Positions 17,240 through 25,129 of a DNA stretch of 64,000 nucleotides are shown here, one piece after another; within the stretch, counting starts at the first letter, position 1, and the number at the start of each line of letters is the position of its first letter. Both the position numbers and the translations under genes were made by a program. Origin of the DNA: an uncultured Clostridia bacterium (GTDB lineage Bacteria > Bacillota > Clostridia > Oscillospirales > Acutalibacteraceae); the NCBI GenBank assembly GCA_947627055.1, contig CANQUS010000003.1, positions 62,001-126,000 on the forward strand, read 5' to 3'. The notes beneath the pieces are model-generated. The model saw nothing but the letters and a program-made list of their open reading frames with translations, was not told the DNA's origin and did not search any database.

Positions 17240-17551
17240 ATGGCGAACGATAACAAAGCATTTCCGCTTTATTACAGAGGTAAGCCGCTTGTGCGCTGCG
17301 GCGATACTATTTACTTTGGTGATATGAGAGAACCTTATGTAGTTAAGCTGCAAATTAAATCAAAAACAAACGTAAACAATCTTGAATGTGCCGATAAGGT
17401 CGTATTTCAGCTTCTCAGCACGGATGCTGAAATCAGCGCAAGAAAACAGGTAATCAAGACAGGAGAAAAAGAAAGCCTTGCTGTTGCTCTTGATTTTGCT
17501 GTAGCTTGGCTTGAGAGAGAGCTTGCAAAAGCTGCAAAGAATAAAAACTAA
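17240..17551 (+). CDS. Conserved small protein of unknown function (103 aa)
   Basis: I cannot name a family. The protein starts 'NKAFPLYYRGKPLVRCGDTIYFGDM', a compact beta-rich N-terminal half. 'VVKLQIKSK...DKVVFQLLSTD' follows, then a C-terminal amphipathic helix ('ALDFAVAWLERELAKAAKNKN'). It has no signal peptide or membrane segment. A strong ribosome site (GGAGG) and a following terminator support it as real. It follows ireB on the same strand. The beta-rich half with a single Cys could be a small binding domain; no function is inferred. Confidence 0.8.
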   Translation: MANDNKAFPLYYRGKPLVRCGDTIYFGDMREPYVVKLQIKSKTNVNNLECADKVVFQLLSTDAEISARKQVIKTGEKESLAVALDFAVAWLERELAKAAKNKN

Positions 17552-17571
17552 AATAGTACAGATTTAATTTA

Positions 17572-17617
17572 AAGCCTCACTGCTGACGGAATTTACCGTT
17601 TGCAGCGAGGCTTTTTG
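17572..17617 (+). terminator. Terminator after the 103-aa gene
   Basis: Long stem: AGCCTCACTGCTGACGG (17573-17589) pairs with CCGTTTGCAGCGAGGCT (17596-17612), with two or three mismatches, and is followed by TTTT. Confidence 0.85.
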
Positions 17618-17632
17618 CATAGCAGTTTTAAG

Positions 17633-18040
17633 TTACTTTCTTCTTTTTTTCTTGTTGACGCCCAAAACTCCGCCAAATGCTCCTGAAAGGATCATTGCGG
17701 CTAAACGCATAAGTGTGCTTAAATTCACATTATCAGCTGTGAATAATGTTCCTGTAATAAGTATTATTATAAATAACAATAATGAGGAAAGCGCTCCGAC
17801 AGCCATACCACGCTCCTTTAATATTCGTGCGCTGATAAATCCTGCAAAAAATGATGATATGCAGGAAGAAATAATTGATGCTCCGAAAACTATTCCCTGC
17901 GATATTGTACGCATTTTTAAGACAATAAAGGCGCTCAATAGAAGCATTAAAATTAAAATTATGCCTCCGAAAAGTCCTCCGAAGATTACCGCTCGAGCCA
18001 TTGTTTTTACTGTAAGCTGTTGTGATTTGTCATTTTTCAC
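17633..18040 (-). CDS. TIGR04086 family membrane protein
   Basis: The 135-residue protein has four hydrophobic helices (about 17-40, 46-68, 78-98 and 107-128) and very basic ends, matching the TIGR04086 family of four-helix membrane proteins common in sporulating Firmicutes. In some Clostridia the family sits near yajC/secDF; here it stands alone between oppositely oriented genes. The start codon is GTG, preceded by GGGAGG. Function is unknown. Confidence 0.82.
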   Translation of the reverse strand: MKNDKSQQLTVKTMARAVIFGGLFGGIILILMLLLSAFIVLKMRTISQGIVFGASIISSCISSFFAGFISARILKERGMAVGALSSLLLFIIILITGTLFTADNVNLSTLMRLAAMILSGAFGGVLGVNKKKRRK

Positions 18041-18238
18041 ACAAAAACCTCCCGATACAATTATATCATAATTGTATTCATAGAGCTTTATAAATATCCC
18101 TTGTAATGTAAATTATATAATAAAAACGGGCTTTACAAAATGTTAATAAAAATATTTCGTCATTTTCATCTAAAAAGGTGTAATTTTCAACAAAATATAG
18201 TATAATTTAAAAAAATATATTTTGGGGAGTATTGTATT

Positions 18239-19588
18239 ATGCCTTATAAAATAAAAATTATGCTTTTACTTTTAATAGGTTGTATAGTATCCTGTATATT
18301 TTCCGGAAGCTCGGTTACAGCAGAAGCGTCGAACTCTGTTGACGAATACTTGGTTCGCGGCTTTTCAGGCGGATTTTTTCTTGTTAAAAACAGCAGTGAT
18401 ACCTCAAGCTGTACTTGCATAAAAGAAAACGGTGATTCAATATTGATCTTCAGTCAGAGAAATGCAAAAATTATAAAAGCTGCGGTTTCAGATTCATATT
18501 TATATTTATTTATTGAGGACAAAAGCAGTAGTGATCCAATGATGGGCATATTTACCTATGATAAAGGAGGTCTTTTAAAATCAACGTCAGGTGTAGAGGC
18601 TGATAATACGCCTGCTTCTGCTTTTGCAGCTGATGACATATATTTTTATTATCTTGAAAGCAATAACGGTAAAATTCATAAGATTTCTCATGATAGAAGA
18701 CCATACGAAACAGTTACTTTGCAAAAAGGTATAACAAATTTATTTAGTTATAATGGAAATGTTTATGCCTTGTCAAAGGACTCAATCATAAATGTTAATA
18801 ATGCTGACGAAATATTAAGCTCGGATATACCAAACTTTTCATCGTCAGATGTTATTGAATTTTATGATAATATTTGTATTGATGATAGTGGAAAGGTATA
18901 TTCCTTCAATGAAGGTTACGGCTTTAAATATATAAAAACTCTTAATTATAAAATCAGCTTTGTTCTAAGTAAATCGTATTGTGGCGTTAGTAAGAATGTC
19001 ATATATTCATTATCCGAAGCCGGAACAAGTATCGGAAAATACACGTGCGATTCAGATATAGAAGATGCTTGTGTCAGCGGAAATAAAGCAGCAATTTTAT
19101 GCTCCGGCGAGGTGAAGATAATTTCCTTGAAGGATTTTGCAGCTTTTAATAGTAATACACCTGGCTCAAATAGCGGCTTATCTTCGGATAAGAATAATAA
19201 AATTACTGATATTGAAAACAAATATCAGGTAATAGATAAATATGTGATAATGTCCGAGGGTACAACTGTTGCCGCAATTAAAAAGAATATCGGTACGAGC
19301 CTGACATTCTGCAATGATGACGGAAAGGCGGTCACAAGCGGCAAGGTCGGTACAGGCTTTAGAATTGAATATCGCAACAACAGTTCTGTTTTGAAAAAAT
19401 ATACTATCATTATAAAGGGCGATCTTACGGGCGAAGGTTCGGTAAACACAAGGGACAGTAAAGCGCTTACTGACTATTTACTTGAAAATAACGACTTCAA
19501 TGAAACAAAAAGGTTTGCCGCAGATCTCGATAATAACGAAAAAATAGATTCTATCGATTTGCTGCTGTTGATAAGAAAATATAAATAA
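18239..19588 (+). CDS. Secreted protein with C-terminal dockerin-like domain
   Basis: The N-terminal hydrophobic stretch 'IMLLLLIGCIVSCIFSG' followed by 'TAEA' is a signal peptide. Residues about 35-300 contain repeated short 'DSYLYLFI', 'DDIYFYYLE' and 'NGNVYAL' strands, resembling beta-propeller blades. A linker with 'ENKYQVIDKYVIMSEGTTVAAIKKNIG' leads to a type I dockerin-like module (about 393-449). Its two calcium loops are 'DLTGEGSVNTRD' and 'DLDNNEKIDSID'. Dockerins bind cohesins in scaffold complexes, but many gut Clostridia carry such modules without known cellulosomes. Promoter elements are unclear (TATAAT at 18201 with a poor -35). Confidence 0.82.
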   Translation: MPYKIKIMLLLLIGCIVSCIFSGSSVTAEASNSVDEYLVRGFSGGFFLVKNSSDTSSCTCIKENGDSILIFSQRNAKIIKAAVSDSYLYLFIEDKSSSDPMMGIFTYDKGGLLKSTSGVEADNTPASAFAADDIYFYYLESNNGKIHKISHDRRPYETVTLQKGITNLFSYNGNVYALSKDSIINVNNADEILSSDIPNFSSSDVIEFYDNICIDDSGKVYSFNEGYGFKYIKTLNYKISFVLSKSYCGVSKNVIYSLSEAGTSIGKYTCDSDIEDACVSGNKAAILCSGEVKIISLKDFAAFNSNTPGSNSGLSSDKNNKITDIENKYQVIDKYVIMSEGTTVAAIKKNIGTSLTFCNDDGKAVTSGKVGTGFRIEYRNNSSVLKKYTIIIKGDLTGEGSVNTRDSKALTDYLLENNDFNETKRFAADLDNNEKIDSIDLLLLIRKYK

Positions 19589-19596
19589 TATTATTA

Positions 19597-19645
19597 AGAA
19601 AGCATATTTCGCCGTATTAACCGACAAAACATGCTTTCTCTTTTA
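19597..19645 (+). terminator. Terminator after the dockerin-like protein gene
   Basis: AGAAAGCAT (19597-19605) pairs with ATGCTTTCT (19631-19639) and is followed by CTTTT. Confidence 0.7.
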
Positions 19646-19766
19646 AATATTTGTCTGTAAAATTTTACCGTATGTGATTTTCACAATACGATTGCATTTT
19701 TCTGTTTTAGAGCGGTCGCAGGTCGTTATAATAATTTTTTTGCGTTAAGACATTTCATTAACTGTA

Positions 19767-19931
19767 TTATTTCACTTGAGGTTTTGAGTCTGATACGCCT
19801 GTCAAATCATATTCAATGATAAAGTAATTAGATCCCGAACGATCGCTGCTAGTTGATTTTCCCGCACCGTAGTTCATGCGTATTGCGAGAAATTGACGGT
19901 TAAGTTTATATCTCTTGGTGTATGAAATTAT
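19767..19931 (-). pseudogene. Possible remnant of a secreted or lipoprotein C-terminus
   Basis: On the minus strand this stretch reads as about 54 residues ending in a stop, with ordinary protein composition ('NRQFLAIRMNYGAGKSTSSD', 'YFIIEYDLTG'). It has no start codon, ribosome site or upstream continuation; an in-frame stop precedes it. The rest of the 520-bp gap between the dockerin gene and ymxH shows no gene. The family is not recognised. A decayed 3' end is the simplest reading, but chance cannot be excluded. Confidence 0.35.
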
Positions 19932-20111
19932 TCATCGCAGACGTCCGGGCTTTATAGTATTTGTTTAAATATTTATTTCTATGTCAAATAGCCAACAAAT
20001 AAAATGTTAATGTTTTTTTCTAAAAAACATTTAAATATCTGTAATACAATCTTTGACTTTATTCATATAATGTGTAATGAAGCTTATATTATGTAATAGG
20101 AGAGAATGCTT

Positions 20112-20393
20112 ATGAGCTGCAGAATTACCGACCTGCGCTGTAAGGAGGTCATAAACGGAAAGAACGGATGTCGTCTCGGCTGTGTAGACGATGTTGAGAT
20201 CGACATCAAAAATGCAAGGCTTGTAGCAATAGTAATATTTGGCAGACCCAAGTGCTTCGGATTGTTAGGCAGGGAGGAGGATATTATAATCCGATGGGAT
20301 AACATTGAGCTTATAGGAGAGGATACTATCATCGTAACTAACGTTCAGCTTCCGTATAAGCGCAAAAAAATGAAGCTGCCGTTTTTCAAGTAA
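20112..20393 (+). CDS. ymxH: YlmC/YmxH family sporulation protein (PRC-barrel-like)
   Basis: The 93-residue protein has the family pattern 'RITDLRCKEVIN', 'GCRLGCVDDVEID', 'ARLVAIVIFGRPK' and 'IRWDNIELIGEDTIIV'. This is a PRC-barrel-like beta fold found in sporulating Firmicutes and linked to sporulation regulons. The start at 20112 lies 8 nt after AGGAGA; the in-frame ATG at 20106 is only 2 nt away from that site. It is isolated, with a shared terminator at its 3' end. Confidence 0.9.
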   Translation: MSCRITDLRCKEVINGKNGCRLGCVDDVEIDIKNARLVAIVIFGRPKCFGLLGREEDIIIRWDNIELIGEDTIIVTNVQLPYKRKKMKLPFFK

Positions 20394-20395
20394 AG

Positions 20396-20428
20396 AAAAA
20401 GCCACCGCTTAAAACGGTGGCTTTCGTC
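20396..20428. terminator. Bidirectional terminator between ymxH and tsf
   Basis: GCCACCG and CGGTGGC form the stem. A-rich sequence on the left gives a T-run on the minus strand, and T-rich sequence on the right gives a weaker one on the plus strand. It serves convergent ymxH and tsf. Confidence 0.85.
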
Positions 20429-20447
20429 TATATATTTTGTCTGAAAA

Positions 20448-21368
20448 TCAGTTTTGAGATTCAGCGAGCTGCTTGGCAACCTCGTCGGCAAGATTGTCGC
20501 TTCTCTTCTCAAGACCCTCGCCCTTTTCAAAACGAACGAAGTCAATAATCTTAATGCTGCCGCCGAGCTTCTTAGCAACCTGATCCGTATACTGCTCAAC
20601 AGAAAGCTTGTTGTCCTTGACAAATACCTGATTTACAAGGCAATTTTCCTCGTAATATTTGCCAATTTTGCCCATAACGATTTTTTGGGCAATAGCTTCG
20701 GGTTTACCCTCGTTGATAACCTGCTCTGTCATGATAGCTTTCTCATGCTCTATAACCTCGTCAGGTACACATGCCTTGTCAAGATATGAGGGGTTGACAG
20801 CCGCGATCTGCATAGCTATGTCCTTGCCATATTCAGCAAAGCCATCCTTGTCTGCAACATCTGTCTCAAAATTGACCATAACGCCGATTTTGCCGCCTGC
20901 ATGAATATATGTTGCGATATTGCCCTCGTAACGTGCAAAACGACGGATCTTGATGTTCTCACCTATAGTCAAAACCTTTTCCTGAAGAAGCTCAGCGACA
21001 GTCATATCAATGCCTGAAGCAGTTTCCGAAAGGAGTGCGTCAACATCAGCGGGATTCTTTTCGATGATAGTATCGGCAACAGTCTTAACAAACTTTTGAA
21101 AGTCGTCGTTCTTAGCAACAAAGTCAGTTTCAGAATTGATTTCAACAACTACACCGACAGTAGCGTCTGCGTTTGTTTCTGCAAAAGCAACACCCTCGGC
21201 AGCGATTCTTGAAGCCTTTTTAGCGGACTTGGCAAGTCCCTGCTCTCTGAGAATATCAATAGCGGCGTCCATATTTCCGTCAGCCTGCGTAAGAGCCTTT
21301 TTGCAGTCCATCATACCACAGCCTGTTTTTTCTCTAAGTGTCTTGACATCTTGTGCTGTAAAAGCCAT
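20448..21368 (-). CDS. tsf: Translation elongation factor Ts
   Basis: EF-Ts recycles EF-Tu by exchanging GDP for GTP. The N-terminal UBA-like domain has 'LREKTGCGMMDCKKAL' and is followed by the core 'NSETDFVAKNDDF' motif. At 306 residues it is the long form with two core subdomains. It lies downstream of rpsB, as usual, with a hairpin between that may lower its dose relative to S2. The ribosome site GGAGGAATT precedes the ATG. Confidence 0.97.
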   Translation of the reverse strand: MAFTAQDVKTLREKTGCGMMDCKKALTQADGNMDAAIDILREQGLAKSAKKASRIAAEGVAFAETNADATVGVVVEINSETDFVAKNDDFQKFVKTVADTIIEKNPADVDALLSETASGIDMTVAELLQEKVLTIGENIKIRRFARYEGNIATYIHAGGKIGVMVNFETDVADKDGFAEYGKDIAMQIAAVNPSYLDKACVPDEVIEHEKAIMTEQVINEGKPEAIAQKIVMGKIGKYYEENCLVNQVFVKDNKLSVEQYTDQVAKKLGGSIKIIDFVRFEKGEGLEKRSDNLADEVAKQLAESQN

Positions 21369-21407
21369 AATAAAATTCCTCCAAAATCAAATTAACTGAA
21401 TCTTGAA

Positions 21408-21433
21408 AAATACCCACGAAAGGACGTGGGTAT
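21408..21433 (-). terminator. Intercistronic terminator-like hairpin between rpsB and tsf
   Basis: On the minus strand TACCCACG pairs with CGTGGGTA around a 7-nt loop and is followed by five T. Since tsf has no obvious own promoter in the remaining space, this is likely a partial terminator or a processing site. Confidence 0.75.
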
Positions 21434-21462
21434 TTTGCTTTTATCTTATTGAATTACTCAAA

Positions 21463-22209
21463 TTATTCTGCAACATTTTCCTCTTCAACTGCGTCAGCCT
21501 CATCTGCTTCAGCCGCCGCGCCCATCTTGCCCTCGTTGCCCTCTATAATGGCATTTGCGATCGCGGAAGATATGAGCTTAACGGCACGGATGGCGTCATC
21601 ATTGCCGGGGATAACATAGTCTATCTCATCGGGGTCACAATTTGTGTCAACGATAGCTACTATCGGAATACCAAGCTTTTTAGCTTCAGCTACCGCTATC
21701 CTTTCCTTACGGGGATCAATAATAAAGAGAGCGCCGGGGATCTCCTTCATGTCCTTGATACCGCCGAGGAATTTTTCAAGCTTTTCGATCTCAAGATTGA
21801 GCTTAACGACTTCTTTCTTGGGGAGAAGATCGAACGTACCGTCCTCCTCCATAGCGCGGAGCTGTCTAAGCCTGTCGATCCTTGTACGAATCGTAGCAAA
21901 GTTAGTGAGCATACCGCCAAGCCATCTCGCGTTTACATAGTATGCGCCTGCACGTTCTGCCTCTTCCTTAACGGACTCCTGAGCCTGCTTTTTTGTGCCG
22001 ACAAAAAGAACCGACTTTCCTTCAACGGAGAGGTCACGAACAAAGTTGTAGGCTTCCTCAAGCTTTTTGACTGTTTTCTGGAGATCGATAATATAGATAC
22101 CGTTTCTCTCTGTGAAGATGTACTTTGCCATCTTCGGATTCCATCTTCTTGTTTGGTGACCGAAATGTACGCCTGCCTCAAGAAGCTGTTTCATTGATAC
22201 TACTGACAT
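21463..22209 (-). CDS. rpsB: 30S ribosomal protein S2
   Basis: The family start '[22 protein letters not shown]' is followed by 'FVGTKKQAQ', 'WLGGMLTNF', and the C-terminal '[24 protein letters not shown]'. An acidic tail of about 20 residues ends it. The length of 248 is usual for Firmicutes. S2 binds the 30S platform and recruits S1 where present. It is first in the rpsB-tsf operon, with AGGAGG ahead of the ATG. Confidence 0.98.
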   Translation of the reverse strand: MSVVSMKQLLEAGVHFGHQTRRWNPKMAKYIFTERNGIYIIDLQKTVKKLEEAYNFVRDLSVEGKSVLFVGTKKQAQESVKEEAERAGAYYVNARWLGGMLTNFATIRTRIDRLRQLRAMEEDGTFDLLPKKEVVKLNLEIEKLEKFLGGIKDMKEIPGALFIIDPRKERIAVAEAKKLGIPIVAIVDTNCDPDEIDYVIPGNDDAIRAVKLISSAIANAIIEGNEGKMGAAAEADEADAVEEENVAE

Positions 22210-22248
22210 AATTTGTCCTCCTGTTTTGGTTTTAACCGCCGCACAGCC

Positions 22249-22288
22249 AAATAAGACAAACGCCTTTCAGCGCACCGAGATCTTATTT
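22249..22288 (-). promoter_or_regulatory. Structured 5' leader of rpsB
   Basis: The minus-strand leader contains a perfect 8-bp terminal stem (AAATAAGA with TCTTATTT) enclosing a G-rich region that can form a further stem. rpsB leaders often carry an S2-binding element; assignment to that family is inference only. Confidence 0.35.
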
Positions 22289-22314
22289 TAAGCTCGCGTG
22301 TGTTTTTCTTGAAT

Positions 22315-22343
22315 ATTTTAACATAGATTATAAATTTTTGCAA
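22315..22343 (-). promoter_or_regulatory. Promoter of the rpsB-tsf operon
   Basis: Minus-strand TTGCAA (22343-22338) and TAAAAT (22320-22315) are 17 bp apart. This leaves a leader of about 100 nt before the rpsB ATG. Confidence 0.65.
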
Positions 22344-22444
22344 GGACTTTTTTAATTTTTTCTCTGCGTATGCTGAGAGTAAATTTGCAAAGTAAGTTCC
22401 AAAGATGCGTTTATATCTCCTGTACAGATGTAAAAGCGGAATGG

Positions 22445-23104
22445 CTAATACTCTACTCCATACCGAGCGCGGTACTCCTTGATCGCAGTGAGGTATTCAG
22501 CACCGCTGATTATGTTGTTTTCTAAAGCAGAGATAATGTCGTTTATATTGACTATGGAGTAGACCTTTACGCCAAAATCCCTGTCTGCGGATTGTATAGC
22601 CGACAACTCACTGTCGAGCGCCTTTTCCATTCTGTCAACTGTGATCACCATGCCCGTTATATTTACGTCCGCCGCGCTTTTGAGCTTTGGCAAGACCTCG
22701 CGCAGGGCTTTGCCGGAGGTCATGACATCCTCGACAATAACTACCCTATCTCCGTCGGCGAGTTGCTTTCCGACGAACATTCCGCCCTCGCCGTGATCCT
22801 TTACCTCCTTTCGGTCAAAGCAGTAGCTGCCGTCCCAATCATATTTGTTATTCAGGGCAACGCAGGTACTCACCGCAAGGGGTATACCTTTATATGCGGG
22901 ACCGAAAAGAACATCTGCCTCGATATGGTTTTCGCTTATGCAGTCGGCGTAAAACTCACCGAGACGCGCAAGCTGCGCGCCGGTCCTATAGTTGCCGGTA
23001 TTTATAAAATAAGGAGCTTTTCTACCACTCTTCAATGTAAATTCGCCAAAAGTCAGAACACCGCTGTCCACCATAAACCTGATAAATCTCTCTTTATAGG
23101 TCAT
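22445..23104 (-). CDS. pyrE: Orotate phosphoribosyltransferase
   Basis: PyrE joins orotate and PRPP to give OMP in pyrimidine synthesis. The N-terminus has 'GEFTLKSGRKAPYFINTGNY'. The PRPP loop is 'VVIVEDVMTSGKAL' and the flexible loop 'YCFDRKEVKDHGEGGMFVG' is complete. I moved the start from the track position (23125) to the ATG at 23104, since AAGGGGG lies just ahead of it; this gives 219 residues. It stands alone, away from other pyr genes, with its own promoter. Confidence 0.97.
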   Translation of the reverse strand: MTYKERFIRFMVDSGVLTFGEFTLKSGRKAPYFINTGNYRTGAQLARLGEFYADCISENHIEADVLFGPAYKGIPLAVSTCVALNNKYDWDGSYCFDRKEVKDHGEGGMFVGKQLADGDRVVIVEDVMTSGKALREVLPKLKSAADVNITGMVITVDRMEKALDSELSAIQSADRDFGVKVYSIVNINDIISALENNIISGAEYLTAIKEYRARYGVEY

Positions 23105-23137
23105 TACAGTTTCCCCCTTAAACAATTTAATGATATT

Positions 23138-23165
23138 ATTTTAGCATATTGCTATATGCTGTCAA
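23138..23165 (-). promoter_or_regulatory. Promoter of pyrE with a palindromic spacer
   Basis: Minus-strand TTGACA (23165-23160) and TAAAAT (23143-23138) are 16 bp apart. The spacer gcatatagcaatatgc is itself near-palindromic, so it could hold an operator. No pyrR-binding attenuator was seen. Confidence 0.65.
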
Positions 23166-23250
23166 GAGAAATTTTAAATAATTCAGCTGCGTGTAAATTT
23201 CAATATTTAAAAAACTCGAAAAAAAGACATTATGGCGGCTCACTCCGCTT

Positions 23251-23839
23251 CTAATCAGGAAAATATAATTTTTTGAAATACGCCTCAAAGGTATTAAAAT
23301 CACATTTAAACGAATCCACTAATTCCATATCAAAATTATTCTCCAGATATTTAGGTGTATTTGTTAATTTGTTTTTTACAAACCAGGCTTTATCACTTGA
23401 TTTAATTTCAGTTGATATTTCATCCTTATCTATATACTCAACATTATCAGACGCAGCAAACCAAGGCTCGTTATATGTGCGTATATGCCTGCTTTCGGAA
23501 TAATAATAAGACATGATTCCAAATGAACTGTCGCAATATACAAATGTGTCCGTTTGAGAATAGCTTGCATTAAATCTGCTGAAAAAGTCTGTCATTGATG
23601 AATCGTATTCAAACATTGCTTATGTCACTTCATTTCTTATAATCATTATGTATAACAATACGCAAATTATTTTTTGGGAAATTTACTTTCAAATTTTCTG
23701 TACCGAAAGCAATAAGCAGAGCAAATCCCAAGACAACGACACTGTAACGGGCTATGTAAAACGGACGGATAAAAGCTGTGACGAAAAGACCTATAAACTG
23801 AATGCTTAAAACAGTAATAATTGCAAATATTGCAGTCAT
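23251..23839 (-). pseudogene. Broken 3' end of a polytopic membrane glycosyltransferase-like gene
   Basis: Two adjacent ORFs on the minus strand (69 and 121 residues) read as one protein interrupted by a frameshift and an in-frame TAA between 23616 and 23630. The first piece is two membrane helices with 'FIRPFYIARYSVVVLGF', like the ARY segment near the C-terminus of GT39-type membrane transferases. The second is a soluble tail ('FVYCDSSFGIMSYYYSESR', 'KAWFVKNK'). Only about 190 of an expected 500 or more residues remain, so it lacks the catalytic N-terminal loops and is dead. The GT39 assignment is tentative. Confidence 0.65.
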
Positions 23840-24158
23840 TTTTTTATTTTCCTTCTTAAATTTTACCTAATACTAACACCGTAATGAGATCAATTCGGGA
23901 ATTTAACAAATTTTAATTTATCTTAATAAAATTATTTTCTTAATATAATATAATTTTTGTTATTTAACATAGAAATTTCCCAAATACATTACAAGTCAAA
24001 AATAGACAAATATTTTGTTGTTTTGTATATATTCGTTGACACGGCATCAACTGGTTTCTCGCAACGGCGGCTCTCGGTTATATTGAAAAGGACTTCCCGA
24101 TAACGACAATAATAAATGCAAAGACGCCGACATCTGTTTTTCTGCTGACAAATAATTA
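23840..24158. other. Intergenic stretch beyond the pseudogene, no intact gene
   Basis: The stretch is AT-rich, then near 24000-24130 minus-strand frames give broken protein-like pieces ('DVGVFAFIIVVIGKSF', interrupted by stops). They may be further decayed parts of the same or another membrane protein. No ribosome site or complete ORF is present. Confidence 0.4.
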
Positions 24159-24196
24159 AAAAGCAGGAAGTCACATTCCTGCGGCTGCCTGCTTTT
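24159..24196. terminator. Bidirectional terminator downstream of the DUF4253 gene
   Basis: AAAAGCAGG and CCTGCTTTT pair around a G/C-containing loop, flanked by A- and T-runs. It lies about 110 bp after the minus-strand gene ending at 24310. Confidence 0.75.
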
Positions 24197-24309
24197 AATA
24201 CGTTTATACTTTAAATCTTAATCCGATAGTCCCTACTCCATGCTTTAAGAGATATTCAATAATAATATCATAGCTGTATGAGTTTTTTCACCGTGAAGTT
24301 TACAGCCTT

Positions 24310-25095
24310 TTAATCCCACCAGAAGTACCACACATTCGAGCCTTTTATGACGCTTGCCAGGGCTTTTATAGTTTCTGCTCCCTGATCTACAGAATCATTG
24401 CAAAATCCATACTGCTCCTCCGCGATTTTTAGCGCTGTATCATTATCCTCTATTGGTTTCGGAACATACATCTGCAGAGTATCGCTTGAAACTACCGCAG
24501 GAAGCGCGCCGTATTTCTCATACCAATGCTTACAAACAGCCATCATTTCATCGGCAGGCGGGCAGTCATTCCACCCTCCAAACGGTATCCACGCGAATAC
24601 CTCCCACGGATTATCGGCTGGTATTCTTACAAGTATAGGCTTATCATCGGAATTATAGCTGTAACACGATAGCATTCTAAGAGGCTCAACATCATCCTTA
24701 AATTCACCGTACAGCTCGTCGATAACACATTTATTAAACCCTACATAATTCTCGACATACCAGTCAAAACGCTCCTTCAGCAGTTCCGTTCCGTTCATAA
24801 TATCTTTGGACAGCAGCTTCTCACGGTACTTTTCCGCACCCTCATTATCGAGGTTGATTTCGAGCGCCTCTTTAAGAACGCTGCCATCCAAAACAATTAT
24901 AGGAATATATCCCGACTTTTGCCCCTCATGGTAAGCGTCAATATATATCCTTGTTGCTTCCTCATTGCTAATATCACCGTCAATTTTTTCATAATCACAT
25001 CCGATAAGCTCCGCTATGGCTTTTACATCATCAGTATTTCTCTCGGGTATTGACGGAACATCATTATTTTTAAAAAACCTTGAAAAAATCGACAT
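24310..25095 (-). CDS. DUF4253 domain protein
   Basis: The 261-residue protein shows DUF4253 features: 'YIPIIVLDGSVLKEAL' in the N-terminal half; 'WEVFAWIPFGGWNDCPPADEMMAVCKHWYEKYGA'; and a C-terminal 'ALASVIKGSNVWYFWWD'. DUF4253 proteins are cytosolic, of unknown function, and often sit near toxin-immunity-type genes. Here it follows rluB on the same strand, 34 bp after its stop once the start is set at 25095, where AAAAGGAAG precedes the ATG. The track start 63 bp upstream would overlap rluB and has no ribosome site. Confidence 0.85.
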   Translation of the reverse strand: MSIFSRFFKNNDVPSIPERNTDDVKAIAELIGCDYEKIDGDISNEEATRIYIDAYHEGQKSGYIPIIVLDGSVLKEALEINLDNEGAEKYREKLLSKDIMNGTELLKERFDWYVENYVGFNKCVIDELYGEFKDDVEPLRMLSCYSYNSDDKPILVRIPADNPWEVFAWIPFGGWNDCPPADEMMAVCKHWYEKYGALPAVVSSDTLQMYVPKPIEDNDTALKIAEEQYGFCNDSVDQGAETIKALASVIKGSNVWYFWWD

Positions 25096-25129
25096 AATAT
25101 ACTTCCTTTTCAGCTTAAAACGCATATTT

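Noticed and set aside
21403-22197. 264-aa ORF on the plus strand
   Set aside because: It is antisense to rpsB, has no ribosome site, and its composition is that of a shadow frame.
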